Below the pieces are notes generated by a model. It was not told the origin of the DNA and searched no databases. It worked only from the letters and a program-made list of their open reading frames with translations. Position numbers and translations under genes: made by a program. From Smallanthus sonchifolius (taxonomy: Eukaryota > Streptophyta > Magnoliopsida > Asterales > Asteraceae), in contig CM042044.1 in the NCBI GenBank assembly GCA_023525975.1, forward strand, positions 15,300,501 to 15,364,500: a stretch of DNA of 64,000 nucleotides. The letters run 5' to 3'. Within the stretch, counting starts at the first letter, position 1; every line of letters starts with the position of its first letter. Positions 45,921-57,143 of the stretch are shown one piece after another.

Positions 45921-46486
45921 AGGGTTCATCTTGTTGTTTACAACATTCTCCATTCCCATCCTCTTGGGTTTGAACTGTGTGGGTGACTTATATTTTTGGT
46001 TTATGCAATATGTGTCTTAGTGGCGTACGCGGGTAGTAATTACTAGTTGCATACATTATGGTAACATCCATGACTTCCAATCTTCAAATACGTTATGAAG
46101 GGGAGTCAGCATACGACCTAATGAACCTTTTGAAAAGTATGTTTCATCGACAGTTTAAACCAGATCCTTTTGAAGGCATGAAGAATCTGATTTATTACTT
46201 TTCCCAAACTCATTTCAAGCAATCATGGAAGATGATGGTTCATCTTAACAACCTGAAAAATTATGGTATTCCATTGGACATTATCGTTGCCTTTGATTTG
46301 ATATCAGGGGATGCCTATGATTAATTGAAAAGGAGAGGGATAAGACAGGGTTTGGAGAAAAAGAAAATGAAACTAATGCTAATGCAATTGGCGAAGGAAA
46401 GGAAGTTAGTATGTTGATTACTAACGAGTTTATTTCCAGGAAAAGGGATTAGAAAGGAAGTTAGTATGTCGATTACTAACGAGTTT
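45921..46486 (+). repeat. Triplicated unit, copy B (cut by LTR)
   Basis: Same start as copies A and C (GGGTTCATCTTGTKGTTTAC). Contains the shortened gag-like ORF 46058-46324. It ends at about 46486 where X-type LTR sequence begins. A 25-bp word (TTAGTATGTYGATTACTAAC...) is repeated near the end. Confidence 0.85.
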
Positions 46487-47972
46487 GATCAAGAGTTGAC
46501 ACGTGTCCCTGTGACTCACCGTTTGGATCTGACGCGTGGAAGGGGCGGCGGACCGCCAGCCTTAACCATAACAGTCCGCTACGTGCGCGCATAGCCAAAT
46601 AGGCCGCCTCAAGGGGTGGCGGACCGCCACCGCCCTGGTTAGCGGTCCGCTACGGGTCACATCTTGGCCTATAAATAGAAATCGAAGACCAGAGCTTTGG
46701 AACATCATTCCACACACTCAAACACACACACTTAGTTTAGGGGAATTGTGCCAAGTTTCCAATACGCGTTTAGAAGTTTGATTTCTAGCCTTACGCCTTT
46801 AAATATCAGAAGATAGTGCTGAGATAAGTTTTCGACAAGTTGGTTACTAATCATTAAGATTTGATTATATATATTAAGCTTATTGTAGATTTTAATTAAG
46901 CAGTTAAATATACGTCGAGGTGTTGTCCGAAGTATTTGTCATATTATTGATACAATAAGTTGAGATACTGTCAAGGTGAGTTCATCTAACTGAGAAATGT
47001 TTTATGAATGGTTTTGATTATGAAATGTTATCAAATGATTTTATGAGAAACCAGATTTGAAAACATATAATGTTTTAAGACCGGGTATCTTGAATTATTA
47101 TCAGTGCGTTAGATAAAAGCTTTCATGTGGTAGGGGTGTATCATGATAGTAATTCCCGTGTCGACCAAGCCTTCAGTTTTGGGGCGGTCTATTGTTCAGT
47201 TTCGGCAGTAGACTATTGTCCAGTTTGGACAGTATGGTCAGATTGCCACCTGTTTTAGTTATAGGGCAGATGATGGAAATGCTTGTTATCTAGCTATGAT
47301 TCAGATTAATTCAAGATATATTTTTAAGTGACGATATTGTGAACCATGGAATGTTTATGAAATCCAATAGTTGTCACTATTGGAAGAAGATTGTTAGTTG
47401 TGGCTAATAGATATCATTTTGAACCCTGATTTCGAAACCAAATGATTTTAAAAGTGAACTCACCAACTTATGTTGACCTAGTTATTTTCTAAATCTTTTA
47501 GACAGGTTAGTAGGCGACATTCCAGATAGACGGTTGTTACGGAGACTTGTTGATTGAATACTCTGATAAATGAAGGCACGCTTGGAAGAGCTATAAGTCT
47601 TGCCAGAAGGTTAAGCTTGTAATAGATATGTGGTTTACGATGTAAAACAGTTTAGTTATTAATAAAGAAGGTATTATGACTTAACTTCCGCTATATGTTT
47701 TTGGTATCAACGTCACAGTAACTAGAAGGCGACCTTCTGACCAGTATTTAGTTATCTGACGAACGAAATGTTCTGTCTAGAAAAGGACGGTGTATAAATA
47801 TCTCCTAAACCCGTCGTCCTTAACTGGGAACATCTCTGTTAGTGGTACTACTCTGGTTAGATTACTGTCCTGTGTTACGGACATGACAAGAAGAGGTTTT
47901 ATGGTTTAGCTTCCGCTGTGTGTTCCGTACTATGCGTTATGACTAACCGGTGCCTGGGACCGGGGTGTGACA
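46487..47972 (+). repeat. X-type Gypsy LTR, 5' truncated
   Basis: Palindromes (GGTGGCGG-A-CCGCCACC at about 46615-46631), TATAAATA (46670-46677), splice-donor-like AAGGTGAGTT (46973-46982) and terminus CGGGGTGTGACA (47972) match the layout of 40686-42259 in plus orientation. The LTR start is missing. A leader-like stretch with TTTGGTATCAACG lies at 47699-47900, flanked by repeated AACTTCCGCTATATG/AGCTTCCGCTGTGTG words. Confidence 0.75.
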
Positions 47973-48769
47973 TAATATAAGGGTTCATCTTGTGGTTTAC
48001 AACATTCCCCATTCCCATCCTCCTGCGTTTGAACCGTGTGGGTGACATATTTTTGGTTTATGCAATATGTGTCTCAGCGGCGTAGCGCGGGTAGTAATTA
48101 CTAGTTGCGTACATTATGGTAACATCAATGACTTCCAATCTTCAAATACGTTATGAAGGGGAGTCAGCATACGACCTAATGAACCTTTTGAAAAGTTTGT
48201 TTCATCGACAGTTTAAACCAGATCGTTTTGAAGGCATGAAGAACCTGATTTATTACTTTTCCCAAACTCATTTCAAGCAATCATGGAAGATGATGGTTCA
48301 TCTTAACAACCTGAAAAATTATGGTATTCCATTGGACAATATCCTTGCCTTTGATTTGATATTAGGGAATGCCTATGATCAATTGAAAAGGAAAGGGATA
48401 AGACAGGGTTTGGAGAAAAAGGAAATGAAACTAATGCTAATGCAACTTGTAAAGGAAAGGAAGTTAGTATGACGATTACTAACGAGTTTATTTCCAGAAA
48501 ATGGTTTGCAGGAAATGAGAAGGAACATAAGTAGCTGGAACAAAAAGAGTTGAAGATCACCTCACCGTGATAGTTTAAGATTCATGGCTTAATCATTTGA
48601 GCTATTCAAAAGATCTTCATGCTAATGAGACACATTCAATGAGACTGAAATGGTGTGCATCAATACTCTGAATTAAAGAGGAGTCTGGATGATTGTGAGA
48701 TAATTTCAATACGAAACATTCACCCGTCAATCTCTTTCCAGTATATATAAATAAGTATGCGAGACATTT
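47973..48769 (+). repeat. Triplicated unit, copy C
   Basis: Begins TAATATAAGGGTTCATC, that is, with the same CACTA-derived junction bases as copy B. Contains the gag-like ORF 48116-48472. The CACTA element is inserted near its end, and the host sequence resumes at 53158. Confidence 0.85.
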
Positions 48770-48839
48770 AAACACTACTAGAAAATGGGTGGGTTTGCTA
48801 GGGAAACTTTTAATTTCGTTTTTTATTTTTGTTAATACA

Positions 48840-50525
48840 TTAATAAAGATAGAAATATAAGTTGCGTCAGAAATTTGCGACGCATTTCCAACGCAAACTT
48901 TTAATTTCGTATTTTATATTTGTTAATACATTAATAAAGATAATAATATAAGTTGCGTAGCAAATGTGTCGGAAATTTGCGACACATTTCCGACACAAAC
49001 TTTTAATTTCGTTTTTTAGATTTGTGAATACATTAATAAAATAATAATATAAGTTACGTCGCAAATGTGTCGGAAATTTGCGACGCAAACTTTTAATTTC
49101 GTATTTTATATTTGTTAATTCATTAAAAATATAATAATATAAGTTGCGCCGCAAATGTGTCGGAAATTTGCGACGCATTTCCAACGCAAACTTTTAATTT
49201 CGTATTTTATATTTGTTAATACATTAATAAAGATAATAATATAGTTTGCGTCGCAAATGTGTCGGAAATTTGCGACTCATTTCCGACGCAAACTTTTAAT
49301 TTCGTTTTTTATATTTGTTAATATATTAATGAAGATAATACTATAAGTTACGTCATAAATGTGTCGAAATTTTTGACGCATTTCCGACGTAAACTTTTAA
49401 TTTCGTATTTTATGTTTGTTGATACATTAATAAAGATAATAATATAAGTTGCGTCGCAAATGTGTCGGAAATTTGCGACGCCTTTCCGACGTAAACTTTT
49501 AATTTCGTATTTTATATTTGTTAATACATTAATAAAGATAATAATATAGTTTGCGTCGCAAATGTGTCGGAAATTTGCGACTCATTTCCGACGCAAACTT
49601 TTAAATTCGTTTTTTATATTTGTTAATATATTAATGAAGATAATACTATAAGTTACGTCATAAATGTGTCGAAATTTTTGACGCATTTCCGACGTAAACT
49701 TTTAATTTCGTATTTTATGTTTGTTGATACATTAATAAAGATAATAATATAAGTTGCGTCGCAAATGTGTCGGAAATTTGCGACGCCTTTCCGACGTAAA
49801 CTTTTAATTTCGTATTTTATATTTGTTAATACATTAATAAAGATAAGAATATAAGTTGCGTCGCAAATGTGTCGGAAATTTGTGACGCATTTCCAACGCA
49901 AACTTTTAATTTCGTATTTTATATTTGTTAATACATTAGTAAAGATAATAATATAAGTTGCGTCACAAATGTGTCGGAAATTTGCGACTCATTTCCGACG
50001 CAAACTTTTAATTTCGTTTTTTATATTTGTTAATACATTAACAAAAATAATAATATAAGTTACGTCGCAAATGTGTCGGAAATTTGCGACGCAAACTTTT
50101 AATTTCGTATTTTATATTTGTTAATTCATTAAAAATATAATAATATAAGTTGCGTCGCAAATGTGTCGGAAATTTGCGACGCATTTCCAACGCAAACTTT
50201 TAATTTTGTATTTTATATTTGTTAATACATTAATAAAGATATTAATATAAGTTGCGTCGCAAATGTGTCAGAAATTTTCGACGCAAACTTTTAATTTCAT
50301 ATTTTATATTTGTTAATACATTAATAAAGATAATAATATAAGTTTTGTCGCAAATGTGTGGGTAATTTGCGACGCATTTCTAACGCAAACTTTTAATTTC
50401 GTATTTTATATTTGTTAATGCATTAATAAAGATAATAATATAAGTTGCGTCGCAAATGTGTCGGAAATTTGCGACGCATTTCCGACACAAACTTTTAATT
50501 TCGTATTTATATTTGTTAATACATT
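48840..50525. repeat. CACTA left subterminal array (~100-bp units)
   Basis: About 17 units of roughly 70-105 bp. Each joins an inverted repeat (GCGTCGCAAATGTGTCGG against GGAAATTTGCGACGC) to the spacer AACTTTTAATTTCGTATTTT and a TAATACATTAATAAAGATAA stretch. Pairs of units are themselves repeated (49238-49455 and 49545-49755). In En/Spm such subterminal repeats bind the element's own regulatory protein (established); that this array does so is inference. Confidence 0.92.
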
Positions 50526-50579
50526 AATAATATATAACAAAATAGTTTTGTACAAATAAAGTAGTTAGTTCTATGTAAA

Positions 50580-50995
50580 ATGTCAAATTTATATGTGTAT
50601 GTATTTGTGTATGTGTTTATGTGTATGTAAATGTTAACGTGTTCGTGTATGTATATGTATATGCATGTATGTTTATGTATTTATATGTATATGTGAATGT
50701 GTATGAGCATGTGAATGTATGTGTATGTGAATGCATGCATGTATATGTATGTGAAGGTATACATGTGTATTTGTATGTATATGTGTATGCAAAATTTTAA
50801 TCACGTATTTTCTTTAAGTTAATACAATAATAAATGTAATAATACAAGTATGTGTGTATGTATATGTACGCATGTGCATTTGTATGTAATGTATGTGAAT
50901 GTGTATGTGTGTTTGTATGCATATGTGTATGTATATGTATCTATGTGTATTTGTGTTTGTATATGTAAGTGTATACGTGTATGTATCCATTTAAG
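50580..50995. repeat. TATGTG-rich microsatellite region
   Basis: Irregular TATGTGTATG/TATATGTATG repeats, interrupted by AAATTTTAATCACGTATTTT near 50792-50815. Confidence 0.8.
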
Positions 50996-52379
50996 GGAGG
51001 TATGACCTCTTGTTGTGCATTGGGATGTAATATGACTAACTACAACCCGATACAACAGTTTAAGACCTAATATTACACATTAAAGGCCATAATGGGTCAT
51101 TATGAGTTGTCAATGCCAGTATGGTCCATTAAATCAAGTATGACCTCTAATTATGTGTTGGGATTTAATTTGACTCACTACAACCCGATACAACCCTTTA
51201 AGACCTAATATGACATATAAAATGCCATAACCCAATATGGTCCATTAAGGCGAGAGTATGACATGTTAGTTCCCGTTAAGTTCTAATATAACCCAATGCA
51301 ACCCGATCTAATATGACTCGATAAAAGTAAATAATTGATCTAACTGGTCTAATTAGGATATGTGATGTTCATCTAGGATCATTGATGACCATACATGATT
51401 AATCATAGTAACCAATAATCAATCAGGTTCATATGATGGTCACTTAGGGTTATTCATTGTCTTATGGTCAATAATGGTAAATTAGGGGCGACCATCATCA
51501 ATTATAGTACTAAATCATGTATAATCTGTTATTCACTTAAGAGTTATCACGACTTTTAAGGTGCAATACGATTCACTAAAACATGTATTAGCCATTATAG
51601 CTCATTGTGCCACACAAAGTGATGATGAATCTTTAAGAGATACTACGTCAAAGTTTGATCAAGTGTTCCTTAATTAGGGCCAATGATGGTCTATTAAAAT
51701 TTATCACGGTTACATTAAAACATAAGGATTGGGTTGAGGTATTGTCCTTATCTGTGACATAGTGGGTTCATACATTTTAAGAAACGTGTTCTTACTTCCC
51801 CACTATCATAATATATTTCTTCTTATATTAGATGGTAGTAATTTCTTATATTATATGGTAGTAATGGAAGTACCTTTACTTTGGCACGTGGTAGATTTTT
51901 GAGACTTTTTCAAGATTTGAATTTTACTGTAATGGCCACTGAACTTCAAAAGGTCAAAATAAAGCCTTTTTCTTGGAACACTACAAGCTTTTGAAGCACT
52001 TTAAATTTTGTTAGTTTTTCTTGAAAAGTTGTTATGTTAAATGTACTATAATGTATAATGTTTAGGTAATTGATATTTTGTTAATTCTTATTATATCATT
52101 ATATTGTAATTTAATTCTTTAGTGTGATTTGGATTGTTGTGGAACAATTCTTTCATAATGTTGTTTATATAGGAGTTTTTTATGAAGATATGATATCGTT
52201 TGATTGTTGTACGTGATGTTTTATTTAAAATTTGTTGTTTGGAATATGAAGGTAGTAGAGAAAAAAAAAATACAATTTTAACAGTTATTGTATAATTACA
52301 TTGTAAAACGGAACGCAAGTATTATGATTATTACTGTGTTGTTTGTTTACTAATTATTATACATGTTTATTAATTGTTT
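50996..52379. other. CACTA interior without a recognisable gene
   Basis: 51000-51330 holds repeated words such as ACAACCCGATACAAC and TTTAAGACCTAATATGACA. The rest is AT-rich and may be intron sequence of a decayed transposase gene. Confidence 0.5.
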
Positions 52380-52382
52380 GTA

Positions 52383-52529
52383 GATTCGTACTTTGGAAGT
52401 TCAAATGTAAGAAGAAATAATAGCACATGAGGAGATGCAATGGGAAATGGAACAACGAATGGAGGAAACGATCCAAAAACGTTTAGAAGAGGCCTTGAGA
52501 ACTTGGCGTCCTCTCGGTTCTCAGTAGTA
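52383..52529 (+). pseudogene. CACTA transposase C-terminal remnant
   Basis: A short open stretch after an AATTGTTTGTAG acceptor-like site codes for a Glu/Arg-rich helix including RMEETIQKRLEEALRTWRPL, ending in TAG at 52527-52529. Short coiled-coil tails of this kind close plant CACTA-associated proteins (transposase_24 / Ptta family). The assignment is from general resemblance and context only. Confidence 0.4.
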
Positions 52530-52689
52530 GTTTTTTATATACTATTTTAGACATATGTTAGTTTGTACTTTTGTAATGCTTTGATTGTATTTGAGTTTAA
52601 TTTGTAAAAGATTTGCGTTAATTCTAGATTGTTTTGTTAAAACAGGGTTTGTGTATATTTTTGTTTTGATTTTTTTTAAAAGAAAAAAA

Positions 52690-53130
52690 TTGCGTCAGAA
52701 TTGCATCGTTTTTTTTAAATGTGTCGGAATTGCATCGGAAAAAAGTGTTGGAATTGCGTCGGACAAAAGTGTGTCGGAATTCCGTCGGAAAAAAGTGTAT
52801 CAGAAAAAGTGTGTCGGAATTGCGTTGGAAAAAACGTGTCGGAATTGCGTCGTAAGTATTTTTAAACCAAAGTAAATTAATTGAAATACAAATACCGTAT
52901 TTATAATTATTAATTTTTATAATATTAGTACCGTATTTATAATTATTAAAAAAATTGTTAAATTGTGTCGGAAAAGTGTCGGAAATTTGCGACGAGGAAT
53001 TGTGTCACAAATGTGTCACAATTGCGTCGGAATTGTGTCGTAAACGAATTTCCGACGAAGGTTTTTCTAACAAGGCGATTTTGTCGGAATTAGTGATTTG
53101 TGACACATTTCCGACGCAATATTGCGTCGC
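52690..53130. repeat. CACTA right subterminal repeats
   Basis: Many copies of GTGTCGGAATTGCGTCGG-type words in direct and inverted orientation, ending next to the TIR. The counterpart of the left array, with a different spacer. Confidence 0.85.
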
Positions 53131-53212
53131 AAACCTATCAGTTTTCTAGCAGTGAAAGGAAGTTGAAAGAATGATGAATCATTCAAACTTGCTGACACGT
53201 GTCTATTTATGA

Positions 53213-53539
53213 TGTTAGTCTAATTGTTAATTCAAGTTTGAATGATAAAGTAAATGGTCATAAGTATAAATAGTCAAAAGTTACTTTGAGTCATTATGTA
53301 AAGTTTGTAAAGTCAAGGGGTTTAATGTGTGAATAGCCATAGTGGAAAACTGATTTAGGGGAAAATGTGTGATCGTTTGTAAACGTTGCATTAGTTCAAG
53401 AACTAGGGTTCTATATACCCATATCGAGTCTGTAATCGTGTGTGTGTAAGAATACGATTTATGTGTAAATAAAAGTGTGTGATTTGGGTGTATTATTGAG
53501 AGTAATTACCATTATTGTTCATGGAGATCTTGGGCAAAA
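53213..53539 (+). repeat. 5' LTR of the short Copia element
   Basis: 327 bp. It matches 55604-55932 with several substitutions (for example TCTAATTGTTAATTC against CCTAATTGTTATTTC). CTATATACCC around 53410 is in a plausible promoter position. Confidence 0.9.
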
Positions 53540-54520
53540 GTGGTATAAGAGCCAGGCTTGTTCTTGAAGCCGTGAGAGAGAGAGAGACCGAGACCGGTAA
53601 ACAAGAAATCAACCGGTGTGGTTGGATTGCAAAGAATTGAAGGCGTCAGAAAGAAAGATATCGAGACCAGTTAAGGAAAAATCGACCGGTGTGGTCAGAT
53701 TGCAGAGAAGTGAAGCCGTGAAAGAGACTCGTGAAGAAGACTCAATCGGAGATTGAATTCTAAATCACCAAAACGACCGGTGTGGTCGGATTTTTGAAGA
53801 CGTAAAACAGAAAATTGAAGCCGTGAAAGAGACGAGATAGAGAGAAGAGAGGAAAATCACCAAAACGACCGGTCTGGTCGGACCATCGTTTGAATTGAGG
53901 AAATCAGAAGTAAAAAAGGGCCTCTTCCAGGTTGCGAAATCAGAGAAGAGAGGAAAATGGCCACGTGATTCTGGTGTGGGTGTCTTCCGATATCGCCGAA
54001 CACCAGAAAGGAATTTTAAGAAATCATCTTGGTGATTTGTTTGAGAAAATAAGAAAGTCAAAAGGATTTTTGTTTCTCTCGCCGTTCGTAGATCAGAAGA
54101 AAGGACAAAATTTTCCTTATTTGCTCCTTATTTGCTATTTTGTGAATAAAGAAGGCAAAGAACAATTTTGTATGTTCTAGTTACCGCTTACTAAGATCAG
54201 AAAAGGAAAATAATTGTTTGTTCCGGTCCAAATTCGAGAGGGCAAGAAATTTGAAACTGGGTCCGAGAAGAACATCCAACCGAAGTCAGAATTTTTGAGG
54301 ACAGAAGGTTTTGTGTTCTAATTACTTGGAATTTATTTACAATTTATTCTATACCCATAGAGAGTTAGGGTAGAATTTAAATTGCTATTTGATTCCTGTT
54401 GGAATAAGTGTTTGGTTTTAGAAGAAAACCTTAGTTAGAATTGCCATTTGAACACTTGGATTATTAGAGATTGACTTATTTGAGAAAAATAACTTAGATA
54501 TCAAGGAGAAACTAAGAAAA
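53540..54520 (+). other. Leader with repeated ACCGGTGTGGT words
   Basis: After the primer site the leader repeats CGACCGGTGTGGTCGGAT-like words about five times between 53610 and 53885, together with GAAGCCGTGAAAGAGA. No ORF of note before gag. Confidence 0.65.
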
Positions 54521-55585
54521 ATGAGAGATGATGATAAGAATAAGTCTGTGGTAACATATAGAGAAACAGGTCCATCCTTATCTAGTTTCCAATGCCCGTT
54601 GCTAAGCAACACAAGTTATCCAATTTGGGCAATGAGAATGAAAGTGATAATGGAAGCAAATGGACTTTGCGAAGTCATTGAGAGAAACACGTCTACACAG
54701 GTAGATGTTAAGAAGGATAAGGCTGCATTAGCTTATCTATATCAAGGTTTACCAGAAGACCTTACTTTACAAGTTGCTAGTTGCAAGAGTTCAAAATAAG
54801 TTTGGGATACGTTGAAGACCAGATTCATCGGAGTTGGTGAAGTGCAGCAAGCACGACTACAATCAATCAAATCTGAAATTGATAAACTCCAAATGAGAGA
54901 AGATGAGACGACAGATACCTTTACCACGAAACTGACCAACATTGTCACTAGAATAGCTACTTGTGGATCAACATTTAATCAACCAACCTTACTGCGGAAA
55001 CTACTAAATTCCGTACCAAGAAGGTTCATTCAAATAGTAGCATCAATCGAGCAATTCATTGACTTGAACACTACTACGCTAGATGCAACTATTGCAAGAT
55101 TAAAGACCTTTGAAGAAAGGATAAAATTCATGGAAGGTGAAGTGCTGATAATCATGAGAAACTATTGTTCAACATCATAATTCGAGTCGTGGACAACACT
55201 TTGAGAATCGTGGACGAGGAAGATTTAATCAATCACGAGGGAGAGGCAGTGGTAGAATAAGACAAGAAAATAGATAAGGAGTAATGTCACGTGATGACAG
55301 TAGAAAGAATGGTGATTATAATAAAGAAAAGAGACACCCGAGAGATCAGATCAACAAATTTACAAGAGACTTATGTGTTATAACTGTCAAAGGCTTAGAC
55401 ACTATGCATCGGACTGTGCTGAGCCAGCTCACAGAAAGGAAGAGTTAAATCTTATACATTAGGATGAAGAGCCGACCATCTTAATGGCAGTTGTTGGAGA
55501 TAAAGAAGAAAGTGAGGAGACCTTTTCAATAGAGAAAGAAAATGAGGAAAGAAATTTTTGGTATTCATTTTCACAATATTTGGAT
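54521..55585 (+). pseudogene. gag: Copia gag of the short element, broken
   Basis: Starts at 54521 (MRDDDKNKSVVTYRE). The N-terminal part has the Copia gag signature NTSYPIWAMRMKVIMEANGL. A TAA at 54797 splits it. The second part (from about 54800 to 55180) holds the UBN2-type region with LQSIKSEIDKLQMREDE, RKLLNSVPRRFIQIVASIEQ and LKTFEERI. After a frame change a single CCHC knuckle can be read near 55379-55420 (CYNCQRLRHYASDC), followed by an acidic tail that ends just before the purine tract. No pol frame follows, so gag was probably the only product even before decay. Confidence 0.85.
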
Positions 55586-55603
55586 CAACAATTAGGGAGG
55601 TGA

Positions 55604-55932
55604 TTGTTAGCCTAATTGTTATTTCAAGTTTGAATGATATAGTAAATGGGTCAAAAGTGTAAATAGTCTAAAGTAACTTTGAGTCATTATGTAAAGTTTG
55701 TAAAGTCAAGGGGTTTAATGTGTGAATAGCCAAAGTGTAAAACTGATTTAGGGGAAAAGGTGCGATCGTTTGTAAACGTTGCACCGGTTCAAGAACTAGG
55801 GTTGTATATACCCATATCGAGTTTGTAATCGTGTGTGTTTAAGAATATGATTTATGTGTAAATAAAAGTGTGTGATTGGGGTGTATTATTGAGAGTAATT
55901 ATCATTACTGTTCATTGAGATCTTGGGCAAAA
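55604..55932 (+). repeat. 3' LTR of the short Copia element
   Basis: Directly preceded by TTAGGGAGGTGAT and followed by the TATGA duplication. Confidence 0.9.
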
Positions 55933-55937
55933 TATGA

Positions 55938-56799
55938 CACAAACATAACGGTCTATAGAAACCGTCATATGAGATATGATACAAGAACCAAAGTCTCAAG
56001 GAAATGAATGAATCAGAAGTTGTTAAAATACTCGATTTACAAATGAAGGAATTTTTTATCGTATTTCCCCAATAAGACTATATGATTGTCTTCTGCTTGA
56101 TACAACTTCTATAATTATTCTATAATGATATAAAAAGAATTCGTGGATGATATAAAGTGAGAACTACAAAAATAGTTCAAGGGCTATATAGATAGTTTAG
56201 GATCACTCAATAACTCAACAAAGATTTACAGTGATGAAGTCCCGAATAGTCACCGTAAATATAGTACGGACTGTCATTCATCTTGAGTCATCGGTGAATC
56301 CTAATATCCAGAAATAGAAAGGGGATGATATGGAAGTCCAGAGAACTTCTAATGATGAATCAGTTTTGTCAAAGTTAACGTCTTTTGAAAGAACAAAAAA
56401 TATTGGATCAAGCCTTGAGATTTGCCAATGAACAAGAAAATAAAGAATATAATTTACTGCTTCAAATCTCTTTGCTAATTTCATTCAACCAAATATTAAA
56501 TAAGAAAAATAAACCCTTGCTCCTAAATATTAGGCACCACTAACCCTACTAAACCATTACTTTGACTCTCTAATTAAAACACTAAAAACATGTGCCTAAA
56601 TTAATATTCTTGTTGACCCATTTGCTCCATGACCCGTTCTTTAACCAGCTTTGAATTCACCAATGACCCGACTTGAATTTAACGGACTTGACCCGATCAA
56701 GATTAACTCCAACAAAAAATACATGTCATCAAGACCATATTAAAAGTCCATTAATCTAAGATCAAAGATCATTATCAGGAGTTGATAATCTTGACAGAT
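55938..56799. other. Non-coding sequence between two short Copia elements
   Basis: No gene or element ends recognised. AT-rich with short interrupted frames. Confidence 0.5.
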
Positions 56800-56804
56800 T
56801 GAGA

Positions 56805-57131
56805 TGTTGGCCCAATCGAACTTGCGAATCACAGGTAATAATCGAAGAACAATAATACGTAACTTTCTTTTGATTGAATCGAATTGGACAATTGTTTACA
56901 AAGACATCGATGGGTATATATACCCTACAACCGACACGTCATTTGGATGAAGAACGACACAACCCTAACCTAATCGACACAACATTTCCCTTCTAACTGA
57001 TATACGGTTGTTTAATTTTACATACATACACACTATTACATATTGACCCCCTACACTTTTACATACATACTAGACATAAAATACATTTCTAACTTAACAT
57101 AATTAACCCAAAGTTTAGGTTAACTTCAACA
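56805..57131 (-). repeat. 3' LTR of the second short Copia element
   Basis: About 95% similar by eye to 59303-59634. GGGTATATATACCC (56930s) is a palindromic TATA-containing site. Confidence 0.9.
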
Positions 57132-57143
57132 CTCCCCCTTAAG

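Larger units (their letters stand above)
48773..53154 (+). mobile_element. CACTA (En/Spm) element, non-autonomous, complete
   Basis: Starts CACTACTAGAAAA and ends TTTTCTAGCAGTG, imperfect inverted ends typical of plant CACTA elements. It is flanked by the 3-bp duplication AAA (48770-48772 and 53155-53157). Inside: a long subterminal repeat array (48840-50525), a TATGTG microsatellite region, unassigned sequence, a transposase tail remnant, and a right subterminal array. No complete transposase is present, so movement would need another element. Confidence 0.92.
53213..55932 (+). mobile_element. Short Copia element, gag only (TR-GAG type), 2.7 kb
   Basis: LTRs 53213-53539 and 55604-55932 (start TGTTAG, end TTGGGCAAAA) flank a primer site (GTGGTATAAGAGCC, 53540-53553), a long leader, a gag pseudogene and a purine tract (TTAGGGAGGTGA before 55604). 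Target duplication TATGA is at 53208-53212 and 55933-55937. No protease, integrase or RT. If the LTR is instead ended at GGGCA the duplication does not abut it, so I prefer the longer end. Confidence 0.88.

Noticed and set aside
48867..49901. Minus-strand frames of about 80-105 codons in the CACTA array
   Set aside because: They are translations of the tandem subterminal repeat, repeating the same words; not genes.
50580..50995. Interstitial telomere repeat
   Set aside because: The words are TATGTG/TATATG, not TTTAGGG, and are irregular.
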